A stretch of DNA of 43,548 nt from a virus, in the IMG/VR virus record IMGVR_UViG_3300020172_001532, positions 1-43,548 of that record, one strand, 5' to 3'. Under the pieces are notes generated by a model. The model saw only the letters and a list, made by a program, of their open reading frames with translations, did no database searches and was not told the DNA's origin. Positions 1 to 6,394 of the stretch are shown here, piece by piece. How positions within the stretch are numbered: position 1 is the stretch's first letter; every line of letters starts with the position of its first letter. The position numbers and the translations under genes are program-made.

Positions 1-375
1 AACATAACATTCATGTGTTGGTTTTTCAAACCTAACAAGAATCTCACCTCGGTAGTTTGAATCAATAACTCCAACTGAATTTTTTAGTGAAACTCCAGAT
101 GGTGCCTTTGTGATTGAACTTCTTGGAAACAAAAGACCAACATGACCACTTGGAATTTCTACGGCGATACCTGTTCCGTATTCCATGAATGTATCGGTAA
201 ATCTAAATGATGTTGCCGTCAAATCCATACCAGCATCACCATCTTGTGCATACTGTGGTGTTACTGCGTCTGGAACTAACTTACGAAATTTTACGGTTAG
301 ATCCAAATCATTTTTATATTTTACATTTACATTCGTTCTTGAATATCCATAAGGGTAATAACTATGCGAATTCAT
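1..375 (-). CDS. dut: dUTPase (dUTP diphosphatase), 3' end cut by the window
   Basis: Hydrolyses dUTP to dUMP and pyrophosphate, keeping uracil out of phage DNA and supplying dUMP for dTMP synthesis. The 125 visible residues start at an ATG at 375 preceded by a strong AGGAGG (381-385 region). Trimeric dUTPase motifs are visible: motif I (DAGMDL, about residue 47), then GTGIAVEIPSGHVG, motif II (PRSSI) and motif III (GVIDSNYRGEI, with the catalytic Asp and the Tyr that reads the base). Motifs IV and V would lie beyond position 1. The first 15 residues are Tyr- and Ser-rich and not part of the fold. It is last in an operon with the PLP enzyme (1-nt gap) and thioredoxin, so it belongs to nucleotide metabolism. 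Confidence 0.95.
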   Translation of the reverse strand, partial: MNSHSYYPYGYSRTNVNVKYKNDLDLTVKFRKLVPDAVTPQYAQDGDAGMDLTATSFRFTDTFMEYGTGIAVEIPSGHVGLLFPRSSITKAPSGVSLKNSVGVIDSNYRGEILVRFEKPTHECYV

Positions 376-376
376 A

Positions 377-1126
377 CTAACCTCCTACATTCCAAAATAA
401 TGCATCAGGTGATGCGTGTTCTTTAATAAATGACCAAACTTTTGAATCATAGTAATCCGAAGAAGGAAACGGTGGTTTCTCTGCAGGTTTACATTTCTGT
501 TCAAATTTATATTTCGATAGGAATAATTCTGCCCTACCTTTTTCTCTATCTGTTGTATTATGGCCAACCCTAACACCATACACTTTAGCGTGTGGCCATG
601 CCTTTTGTAATCCCCTTGAAAGAACTCCTGAACTTATACAAGACCAAACTTCTTTTGGTTTGATTGGCAATTGGCTAGCAATTCTAGCAACTTCATCAAT
701 AACAACAGGATGGTCAAGACCGAATGGTAATAATTGTGTGTCAGGTGTTTCGAGGGCATACTTTTTAGCAACGTGCTGAATGTGGGTGAGGAATCCCATA
801 GGAACTTCTATAATGTTTGCACCAATTGATAGTGCTTCTGTTGTTAGTGGTAAGTGTTTTCCTTTTGGAATAACAACGGTTGCCTTCAATCCTAAATCTT
901 TACAAGCATAAGCAAGTGCAACTTGAGCATAGCCAACTCTCGGTGAGGCGTAAACCCATTCTCGAACATGAGACTGTGATTGAAGATACCGATAAAGGAA
1001 ACGTCTTTTTGTTCCACCCGGAAGTAAATCATCACGGACTACCCAAATGTTTTCATGTTTTTCAATGACAACATCTGGAAGATTCACAGTAACATCTTTC
1101 GTTGGATATTGAAAGAAGTCTGACAT
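377..1126 (-). CDS. PLP-dependent enzyme, fold type II (tryptophan synthase beta / ACC deaminase-like)
   Basis: A 249-residue protein resembling fold-type II pyridoxal-phosphate enzymes (cysteine synthase, threonine dehydratase, ACC deaminase). The segment DDLLPGGTKRRFL (about 32-44) matches the ACC-deaminase/D-cysteine desulfhydrase style PLP-lysine motif, followed by a Rossmann-like stretch ending in KATVVIPKG. The usual SxNH loop that holds the cofactor carboxylate is replaced by ASPRVGYAQ, and the glycine-rich phosphate loop by SSGVLSRGL, so substrate and even activity are uncertain. At 249 residues it is shorter than the usual 300-plus. The start has AAGGTG upstream. It sits between thioredoxin and dUTPase, 8 and 1 nt away. 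The substrate cannot be told from sequence. Confidence 0.65.
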   Translation of the reverse strand: MSDFFQYPTKDVTVNLPDVVIEKHENIWVVRDDLLPGGTKRRFLYRYLQSQSHVREWVYASPRVGYAQVALAYACKDLGLKATVVIPKGKHLPLTTEALSIGANIIEVPMGFLTHIQHVAKKYALETPDTQLLPFGLDHPVVIDEVARIASQLPIKPKEVWSCISSGVLSRGLQKAWPHAKVYGVRVGHNTTDREKGRAELFLSKYKFEQKCKPAEKPPFPSSDYYDSKVWSFIKEHASPDALFWNVGG

Positions 1127-1134
1127 AATTCACC

Positions 1135-1392
1135 TTAAATAGATTTTATAACTGATTGATAATATGATTTTGATTGAACACCAATTACTTGTTGAACCAC
1201 TTTACCATTTTTTTCAAAAATAATAGTTGGAACTGCACGCACACCGTATTGTTGTGCCACATCTTGATTATTATCAATATCAATTTTTTGATAGCCAACG
1301 GATGGATTCTCGCTTCTCAATTGATCGATCACGGGTGTTAAATGTTTACATGGTTGACACCACGCTGCTGTGAAATGTTTAATTGCAATCAT
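1135..1392 (-). CDS. Thioredoxin
   Basis: An 85-residue thioredoxin, a cytoplasmic dithiol reductant. The active site is W11-C12-Q13-P14-C15, with Gln in place of the usual Gly, and the cis-proline loop AVPT is present at P55. The protein is shorter than cellular thioredoxin (about 105 residues) and lacks the first strand and helix, as is common for phage thioredoxins and glutaredoxins. The likely client is the class II ribonucleotide reductase at 6395-8248, whose C-terminal cysteine pair needs such a reductant (inference from family knowledge). It lies in the operon that runs from 1867 to the dUTPase and overlaps none of its neighbours. Confidence 0.93.
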   Translation of the reverse strand: MIAIKHFTAAWCQPCKHLTPVIDQLRSENPSVGYQKIDIDNNQDVAQQYGVRAVPTIIFEKNGKVVQQVIGVQSKSYYQSVIKSI

Positions 1393-1399
1393 GTTTGTA

Positions 1400-1867
1400 T
1401 TACCAAGGTCTATAAAAATCTATTATAGTATTATTTACATTGCCGTTTGTGCCATCATTTGATCCATCGTCATCAATTATTTTCCAAGCATCGATTTCTT
1501 TATACTGGTCAAAAATACTTTCATTTGTAAAACGATTTGCAACAACTCTGCCTTTATATTTTATTACTCCATCATCAACTTCAATGTCACTCTTTTCTTC
1601 AAAATCATCAACTAATTTTGTTTCAATCCTAAACGGCTCATTCATAGATTGTTCTATTTGATAATAAATGTCATTTATATCCGTTGCTAATATCTCAGCT
1701 TCACTTTCTGGATCAATTAACATATTGTGATTCGTTGCAATTACTTTATAGATAATATCATTTAATTGTATAAGATAACCGATATAAGAATTTTCTAAAT
1801 CAAAATCATCCATATAATTGAAAGTTTCTACAATTTTACCTCTATCGAATACTTCCATATTAGTCAT
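1400..1867 (-). CDS. Acidic protein of unknown function
   Basis: I do not recognise this 155-residue protein. It is rich in Asp, Glu and Asn, with predicted beta strands (GYLIQLNDIIYKVIA) and no signal peptide, membrane segment or Cys pair. The open frame extends to 1900, but AGGAGT at 1872-1877 sits 7 nt before the ATG at 1867, giving the N-terminus MTNMEVFDRGK, so I use that start. It is the first gene of the operon with thioredoxin, PLP enzyme and dUTPase, directly behind a Bacteroidetes-type promoter at 1898-1929. The context suggests an early or middle gene, but no function should be inferred from it. Confidence 0.75.
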   Translation of the reverse strand: MTNMEVFDRGKIVETFNYMDDFDLENSYIGYLIQLNDIIYKVIATNHNMLIDPESEAEILATDINDIYYQIEQSMNEPFRIETKLVDDFEEKSDIEVDDGVIKYKGRVVANRFTNESIFDQYKEIDAWKIIDDDGSNDGTNGNVNNTIIDFYRPW

Positions 1868-1897
1868 AACAAAACTCCTATGTGATAAATGAATAAC

Positions 1898-1929
1898 CAA
1901 ATATAATAAAAATATACATAACTAGCAAA
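1898..1929 (-). promoter_or_regulatory. Bacteroidetes-like promoter of the thioredoxin/dUTPase operon
   Basis: TTTG (1926-1929), 20 nt, TATATTTG (1898-1905) on the minus strand, 31 nt before the ATG at 1867. It matches TTTG-N19-21-TAnnTTTG. The -7 box match is exact. Confidence 0.6.
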
Positions 1930-1936
1930 TCTTTTT

Positions 1937-4174
1937 TTATAGACCCAACCTTATTTTTATATCTATGGTATCGTCTTTTGTCTTTTTTATTGGCTTACTT
2001 AATTTCGCAATAGCAACCAACTCTCTGGAACTATTGTAAAGGCCAACTGTTGTTATGTAGATAACAGGATTATCTATGAAACATGCTTGTTTTATTCTTC
2101 CATATTCTTTCAAGTATGTTGGGTTATTAGAATAATTACACTCTACTGGAGCAATTCTAACAGAGTAATTTCGTATGTTTCTTTGTCTAGCATTTCTGAA
2201 TTTCGTAGGCATACCCAATGCAGTTGATCCACTCAATGATGTAAATAATTTATATGAATTGTCACCATTGATATTACTACCTGTAACACTATTGAAATTC
2301 AATTCGCTATTTAATAGTTCACCACTTAAAACAACTACACCCATATTTGGATAAACTTTACCGTATGTTTTGAAACTATTGTTATTAGCAGCAGTTCCTA
2401 CACCATTACTGTATATCCCACTTGAAAGTGAACCACTAACAATATCAAACGAATACATAGAACTCTTATCACTACAAGATTCTATTTCAGTTAAATCGCC
2501 TGAATTATCTATTAACGATAATACTTTATTAGATGAACTAACCGCAACATTACTTCCTGTGTGTACATTATTTACATAAGATAATCCATTCAATTCAGAA
2601 AGATTTATCTGGAAGTTTCCGGCATCTATTTTATCCTTTATACTGTCTCTACTGAAAGTCATAACATATACCATAGATGATGTGTATTCGGTTGAGTTAT
2701 TATAGTAAACACATTCATCAGAAAAAGTATCTAACGTTTTCAATTTGTATTGACTGTGGATTGATTTTGATGGCGAATCACTATCTTCAAACTCTTCAAA
2801 ATTAGATCCAGAACCTTGACTATGACCAAATGATACTGAAAAGTATGATTTACTAACATCACATATAGCACAATCAGTAATATCATAATAATACAATTTA
2901 GATGCCTGTGTTTGTATGGAACTTGTAGCAAGACAACTCAAAGATTCTTGACCATCAAATAGTCCATCAATTTCATTCTTTACAATATCACGAACATCTC
3001 TACGAGCAAATCTTTGCCAAACTCTACTTGATGCATCACCGAAGTCACAAGGATCTGCGGTTATTATTCTTCTGTATGTTGGTGAAAGTAAATCAGGAGT
3101 TGAACTCGGTAAACCGTTTGGTGAGTTACCATCAATAAGATCAACCAATTCGGGAGGAGTTTGTCTTCCAGCAAGATATTCATCATATGCCTTTTGTGTA
3201 AACTGATCTGGACATATAATATAAATTTCTTCACTAACTGTTACTGTGCAATCGCAATTTGGTGTTAAGAAACGATTAACAGTAGGCGGTGTTATTATAT
3301 TCAATTCAACACATTCACAATCAAGCAAATCAGAAAATCTAGTTTGTTCTTTATATTCTTTTACTTGTTTTGTTATTGTTTCAACACTACTTGAAACAAA
3401 GAAGACATCGGGTGATATTGTAAAGTCTACCAAACTAACATTACTAATGTCTCTTATTTTTCCTTCTTGATATATTAGTGTTCCCGGTTTGAAAACATTT
3501 AGGTAAGGATCTGAAACTTCGTTAATATCATCTGGTCCTGAAAATGAACCTGGTATACAAAACTTTCTATAAAATGTAACAACATAACTGTAAATGTTGT
3601 ATATCGCTTCAAATCCTTTGTAACAAGGTCGGTATGGCACTCTAACTTTTTTATCCGAAATAGATATAAAGTCACCGTTTATGAAGAAATCATCGGGTGG
3701 TATATCTACTCTTGTACTACTTTCCACACCAAGTTGATTTTTCCAATTAACAGTTAAACTCAAATTTAAGTATGGTCTAGATCCTTTTATCCATACCTGA
3801 CCATTTGATCTAATATAGTAGTGTTCGTTTTCTCGGAATCCACCCTTTGACTTATCTTCAATTTTTATGGATTTAACATTTGGGAATGTTATGTTTGGAG
3901 CATTTACTATGTTTGTTGTTTTATTATATGTAACCGGTAAACGATATTTCCATTTGCCGGTTTTTGGCAAATCTAATGGGGTATCATCGAAGTATAGTTT
4001 ATTTCCAGCAAATTCTTTCCATTCAACCGCAGTACATGGATCCGCTAATTTTAAAACACCCATTAAGTCTGTTTCAGTTGTGGTGTTTAAGCTATCCCAA
4101 TCTGCAGACCTATTTACTATTTCCTCTAGAATTTGATCGTTAGACCATACATCGTTAATCTTAAATTTGCTCAT
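1937..4174 (-). CDS. Probable virion structural protein, 745 residues
   Basis: A 745-residue protein with no catalytic motif that I recognise. It is Ser/Asn/Tyr-rich and beta-strand-rich, with unusual cysteines for a phage particle protein (for example LLDCECVE, NCDCTV, DITDCAICD). The C-terminal 250 residues alternate Gly/Ser/Asn turns with hydrophobic strands, and the stretch YITTVGLYNSSRELVAIAKL near the end resembles a conserved protein of marine T4-like phages that I recall as structural. It could be a tail-fibre, baseplate-peripheral or capsid decoration protein. It is separated from the main tail cluster by the whole replication region, which is unusual. The start ATG has only a weak GGAT upstream. 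Confidence 0.75.
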   Translation of the reverse strand: MSKFKINDVWSNDQILEEIVNRSADWDSLNTTTETDLMGVLKLADPCTAVEWKEFAGNKLYFDDTPLDLPKTGKWKYRLPVTYNKTTNIVNAPNITFPNVKSIKIEDKSKGGFRENEHYYIRSNGQVWIKGSRPYLNLSLTVNWKNQLGVESSTRVDIPPDDFFINGDFISISDKKVRVPYRPCYKGFEAIYNIYSYVVTFYRKFCIPGSFSGPDDINEVSDPYLNVFKPGTLIYQEGKIRDISNVSLVDFTISPDVFFVSSSVETITKQVKEYKEQTRFSDLLDCECVELNIITPPTVNRFLTPNCDCTVTVSEEIYIICPDQFTQKAYDEYLAGRQTPPELVDLIDGNSPNGLPSSTPDLLSPTYRRIITADPCDFGDASSRVWQRFARRDVRDIVKNEIDGLFDGQESLSCLATSSIQTQASKLYYYDITDCAICDVSKSYFSVSFGHSQGSGSNFEEFEDSDSPSKSIHSQYKLKTLDTFSDECVYYNNSTEYTSSMVYVMTFSRDSIKDKIDAGNFQINLSELNGLSYVNNVHTGSNVAVSSSNKVLSLIDNSGDLTEIESCSDKSSMYSFDIVSGSLSSGIYSNGVGTAANNNSFKTYGKVYPNMGVVVLSGELLNSELNFNSVTGSNINGDNSYKLFTSLSGSTALGMPTKFRNARQRNIRNYSVRIAPVECNYSNNPTYLKEYGRIKQACFIDNPVIYITTVGLYNSSRELVAIAKLSKPIKKTKDDTIDIKIRLGL

Positions 4175-4205
4175 GTTAATTTATATCCACATAACAATAA
4201 TTAAA

Positions 4206-4529
4206 TCACATAGAACTGATTACTGCACCATATTCTTTTGCTTCAAACTTTTCTCTGACAATATCCATCAAACATTTTTCAACTTCTTTTTTGTATTGAT
4301 CGATAAAGTATGGTGTTCCTTCTTCTGCCTTCTCAATATCTTTTATTGCTTCCAATTTAGTAACACACTTCTTTTCACCGACCATCTTGGCAAGTTCTAT
4401 AAGTGCCTGTGTTGTATCACCTTTTTCTTCAACTGCCTTTTCAATTTTCTTTATAACAGTTTTTACTTTTTTTCCAAGTCCTTCATCTTCTTCTTTCAAT
4501 AAAAGACTTTTTAATTTAAGAGATTTCAT
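4206..4529 (-). CDS. Small charged helical protein with a Leu/Lys-rich N-terminal tag
   Basis: A 107-residue Lys/Glu-rich helical protein of unknown function. The frame is open to 4541, but GGAG lies 7 nt before the ATG at 4529, which I take as the start. It begins MKSLKLKSLLLKEEDEG, similar in style to the starts of the nucleotidyltransferase at 5051-5926 and other proteins here (short basic/Leu helix, then LxE). In T4-like phages such N-terminal sequences can direct internal proteins into the prohead and are then cut after LxE. Here the residue after the Glu is another Glu, which fits the cleavage rule poorly. The rest is predicted helical. Confidence 0.7.
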   Translation of the reverse strand: MKSLKLKSLLLKEEDEGLGKKVKTVIKKIEKAVEEKGDTTQALIELAKMVGEKKCVTKLEAIKDIEKAEEGTPYFIDQYKKEVEKCLMDIVREKFEAKEYGAVISSM

Positions 4530-4544
4530 TACAAACTCCAATGT

Positions 4545-4748
4545 TTATTTACGGGATAATATGAAATAAAGTCCAAAAAATAACAGCGCTACCGAGTAAA
4601 ATATAATATCGGTAATGATGTAACTCTTGGTAAGTTTCGTTACTAAAGCAAAAGCCGCATCGAATCCAAGCGGATTGAAGAAAGTTCCTAGTATCAAACA
4701 TACTTTTGCCAACACATCTTTGTATTTTTTGGTTGTTCTTTCTAACAT
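4545..4748 (-). CDS. Small membrane protein with two transmembrane segments
   Basis: A 67-residue protein with two hydrophobic helices, about residues 14-34 (VCLILGTFFNPLGFDAAFAL) and 43-63, joined by a short loop with KLTKSY; the ends are basic. It could be a holin-like or inner-membrane accessory protein, but two-TM phage proteins are diverse and no lysin lies nearby. The start at 4748 is preceded by only a weak GGATGG. A second frame (4549-4761) is open over the same DNA but gives a Trp/Cys-rich protein with no helix pattern, so I reject it. An ATATTTAT element lies 49 nt upstream at 4797-4804. Confidence 0.7.
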   Translation of the reverse strand: MLERTTKKYKDVLAKVCLILGTFFNPLGFDAAFALVTKLTKSYIITDIIFYSVALLFFGLYFILSRK

Positions 4749-4796
4749 TACGCCATCCCATTTTGTTGCCTTGTTATGAAAAATACCATTGTAACA

Positions 4797-4804
4797 ATAA
4801 ATAT
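4797..4804 (-). promoter_or_regulatory. ATATTTAT element
   Basis: ATATTTAT on the minus strand, 49 nt before the start of the 67-residue membrane protein and just past the 4811-4842 terminator. Confidence 0.4.
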
Positions 4805-4810
4805 GTTAGA

Positions 4811-4842
4811 AATAAAAAAGGGTGATGTTTCCACCACCCTTA
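4811..4842 (-). terminator. Rho-independent terminator after the histone-like gene
   Basis: Stem AAGGGTG/CACCCTT (4818-4824 with 4835-4841) followed on the minus strand by a run of T (4812-4819). It lies 8 nt beyond the TAA of the 58-residue gene. Confidence 0.85.
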
Positions 4843-4849
4843 ATTTCTA

Positions 4850-5026
4850 TTACTTAGATCCTTTGGCTTCAGCTACGGAAGCTTGATTATATGGTGTAAT
4901 CAATTTCTTAATTCCACCTGCCGCCTTACGAGCAGCCGCTGCATCTTTCTTTTTTGTTGAATTATGTGCAACTGTAAACTCATTAAATAAGTTTGTTAGT
5001 TGGACATAGATTTCCTGTTTTGACAT
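4850..5026 (-). CDS. Histone H1-like (Hc1-type) small basic protein
   Basis: A 58-residue protein missed by simple length cut-offs. It starts with an ATG at 5026 behind a very strong AGGAGG (5031-5036) and stops with TAA at 4850. The sequence starts MSKQEIYVQLTNLF and continues through KKKDAAAARKAAGGIKKL to a short Ala/Lys tail. This layout (an acidic-aromatic helix, then an Ala/Arg/Lys-rich helix ending in SVxEAK) resembles the small Hc1/histone-H1-like proteins frequent in Bacteroidetes. It probably binds nucleic acid and could help condense phage or host DNA (inference). A rho-independent terminator follows directly at 4811-4842, so expression ends here. The nucleotidyltransferase gene lies 24 nt upstream. 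Confidence 0.7.
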   Translation of the reverse strand: MSKQEIYVQLTNLFNEFTVAHNSTKKKDAAAARKAAGGIKKLITPYNQASVAEAKGSK

Positions 5027-5050
5027 AAAACCTCCTGTGTGTAATATAAC

Positions 5051-5926
5051 CTACATTATCTCCGGTATCGGTAGTTTTGCATCGGTTATACTTTGTATAA
5101 AAAACTTGCGAATTGTATCTCGCATTCCTGAAACCTTACTTTCTTTATTGAATACAGCATCATACAATTTTTCAAATGATGCCGCATCTGCGATAGTGTA
5201 CTGGTCTCCCAAAAAGAAATTTATCATTTCTTCCGGTGTTTGTGTTAAGAAACTCTCACTGCCTGCAATAATTTTACCGGCTTTAATAATACTACCACCT
5301 TTACCAGCATAACTTTTTGTCAATCTATAAATTCCTTTATCCTGTCTCATAACATACTTCTCAATTTCAATAGGAACATTCTTATCGGTTTTCTTTAATA
5401 CTTTGTAATCAACTGCAGAAACAATAGCGGCCAATAAAAAGTTTCTATATGCTCCCTTGTATTTAGATTCACCCTTTGAATAATCTGGAGATGAATATAC
5501 AAATTGTGTCCAATTAACATTGTTTGATAACATTAAATCAACTTGCACTGGTTCTTCCGTAACTCTGCCTACTATTGGAAATGATATAGAAACTTGTGAG
5601 AACCCACGAAGTGACTTTGCATCATATCCCATTTTTTCTAATTTTTGTATCAACCAATCGAATACATCACTCAATTTTAAACTATTAGCGGATGCCAATT
5701 GATCCATTGAAACACCAATATCCAAATCACCTGATAATTGGTCAGCTGATTTTTTTCCTGCACTACCGAGTATGAAACAATCTGTTCCAAAACCAATAAG
5801 ACCGAGTGGTTTCAAAACAACTGTCTCAATTTTTGAGATAGTTGCCGTCACTTCACTTTGTTTAATCCCCACTGCATCGGGAAACATGTTCCCACTCTCC
5901 TTCAATAATTTCTTTAATTTAATCAT
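5051..5926 (-). CDS. Nucleotidyltransferase-fold protein with a head-protein-like N-terminal tag
   Basis: A 291-residue protein with the polymerase-beta type nucleotidyltransferase signature: G54-S55, then after an insertion G66-D67-x-D69 (SGDLDIGV), and a third acid at D130 (VQVDLML). These three carboxylates bind the two metals used to transfer NMP to a target. The substrate is unknown and could be RNA, protein or a small molecule. The N-terminus (MIKLKKLLKESGNMF) has a basic/Leu helix followed by L8-K9-E10|S11, which fits the T4 prohead protease rule, so the enzyme may be packaged and injected (inference). No ribosome site is visible before the ATG; TATTTTTG lies 11 nt upstream. One strand of a 17-nt inverted repeat lies just upstream, at 5943-5959. 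Confidence 0.8.
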   Translation of the reverse strand: MIKLKKLLKESGNMFPDAVGIKQSEVTATISKIETVVLKPLGLIGFGTDCFILGSAGKKSADQLSGDLDIGVSMDQLASANSLKLSDVFDWLIQKLEKMGYDAKSLRGFSQVSISFPIVGRVTEEPVQVDLMLSNNVNWTQFVYSSPDYSKGESKYKGAYRNFLLAAIVSAVDYKVLKKTDKNVPIEIEKYVMRQDKGIYRLTKSYAGKGGSIIKAGKIIAGSESFLTQTPEEMINFFLGDQYTIADAASFEKLYDAVFNKESKVSGMRDTIRKFFIQSITDAKLPIPEIM

Positions 5927-5942
5927 GTTATATCAAAAATAT

Positions 5943-5959
5943 GTGTTATAGTTCTTTGG
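5943..5959. repeat. Left arm of a 17-nt inverted repeat
   Basis: GTGTTATAGTTCTTTGG on the plus strand; its exact reverse complement is at 6372-6388. The arms bracket the membrane coiled-coil gene 5992-6354. Confidence 0.9.
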
Positions 5960-5991
5960 ATAATGTGTTTAATAATAATTATACTTTATTT

Positions 5992-6354
5992 TTATTTTAC
6001 TTTACCCAAACCATCAATTTTAGCACTCAGCCCATCAATTCTTTCATGCACGAATTTTATTTCATTACCAATGTTTGTTCCTGCATTACCAATCCGTTCA
6101 TGTATGAACTGTTGTTCTTTTTCAATAGCTGAACGCAAGCTATCAACTCTGGAATCAATTGTTCGTTTCAAATCATCCTCTGTTGATGTAATTCTTTGAT
6201 CCAAATTATTAACTACTGTATCAACTACCCTCTCTAAATTATTTAGTTCTTTGTTTAATCTACTAATCTTGAACACACCCACAACTACAACCGCAACTAA
6301 CGTCACGACTATAACTGCACATATACCCAACAAAAATGGCATTAAAAATTCCAT
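5992..6354 (-). CDS. Single-pass membrane protein with a coiled coil
   Basis: A 120-residue protein: one strong transmembrane helix at about 5-27, followed by about 90 residues of heptad-rich, charged helix. The second half contains two similar units, QQFIHERIGNAGTNIGNEI and KFVHERIDGLSAKIDGL, which looks like an internal duplication. AAGGAG lies 8 nt before the ATG at 6354, so I prefer it to the upstream alternative at 6375. It likely forms a membrane-anchored oligomer on the cytoplasmic or periplasmic side; the role is unknown. The gene is precisely bracketed by a 17-nt perfect inverted repeat (5943-5959 and 6372-6388), suggesting a discrete inserted or exchangeable unit. Confidence 0.8.
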   Translation of the reverse strand: MEFLMPFLLGICAVIVVTLVAVVVVGVFKISRLNKELNNLERVVDTVVNNLDQRITSTEDDLKRTIDSRVDSLRSAIEKEQQFIHERIGNAGTNIGNEIKFVHERIDGLSAKIDGLGKVK

Positions 6355-6371
6355 AACTTTTCTCCTTATTC

Positions 6372-6388
6372 CCAAAGAACTATAACAC
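6372..6388. repeat. Right arm of a 17-nt inverted repeat
   Basis: CCAAAGAACTATAACAC on the plus strand, the exact reverse complement of 5943-5959. It lies between the reductase stop and the ribosome site of the coiled-coil gene. Confidence 0.9.
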
Positions 6389-6394
6389 TATTAC

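Noticed and set aside
4549-4761. A second minus-strand frame over the 67-residue membrane protein
   Set aside because: It has Trp/Cys/Arg-rich content with no helix or membrane pattern; the other frame gives a clear two-TM protein.
5927-5942. TATTTTTG 11 nt before the nucleotidyltransferase start, considered as a Bacteroidetes -7 box
   Set aside because: No TTG lies 19-21 nt upstream, and the leader would be too short to hold a ribosome site.
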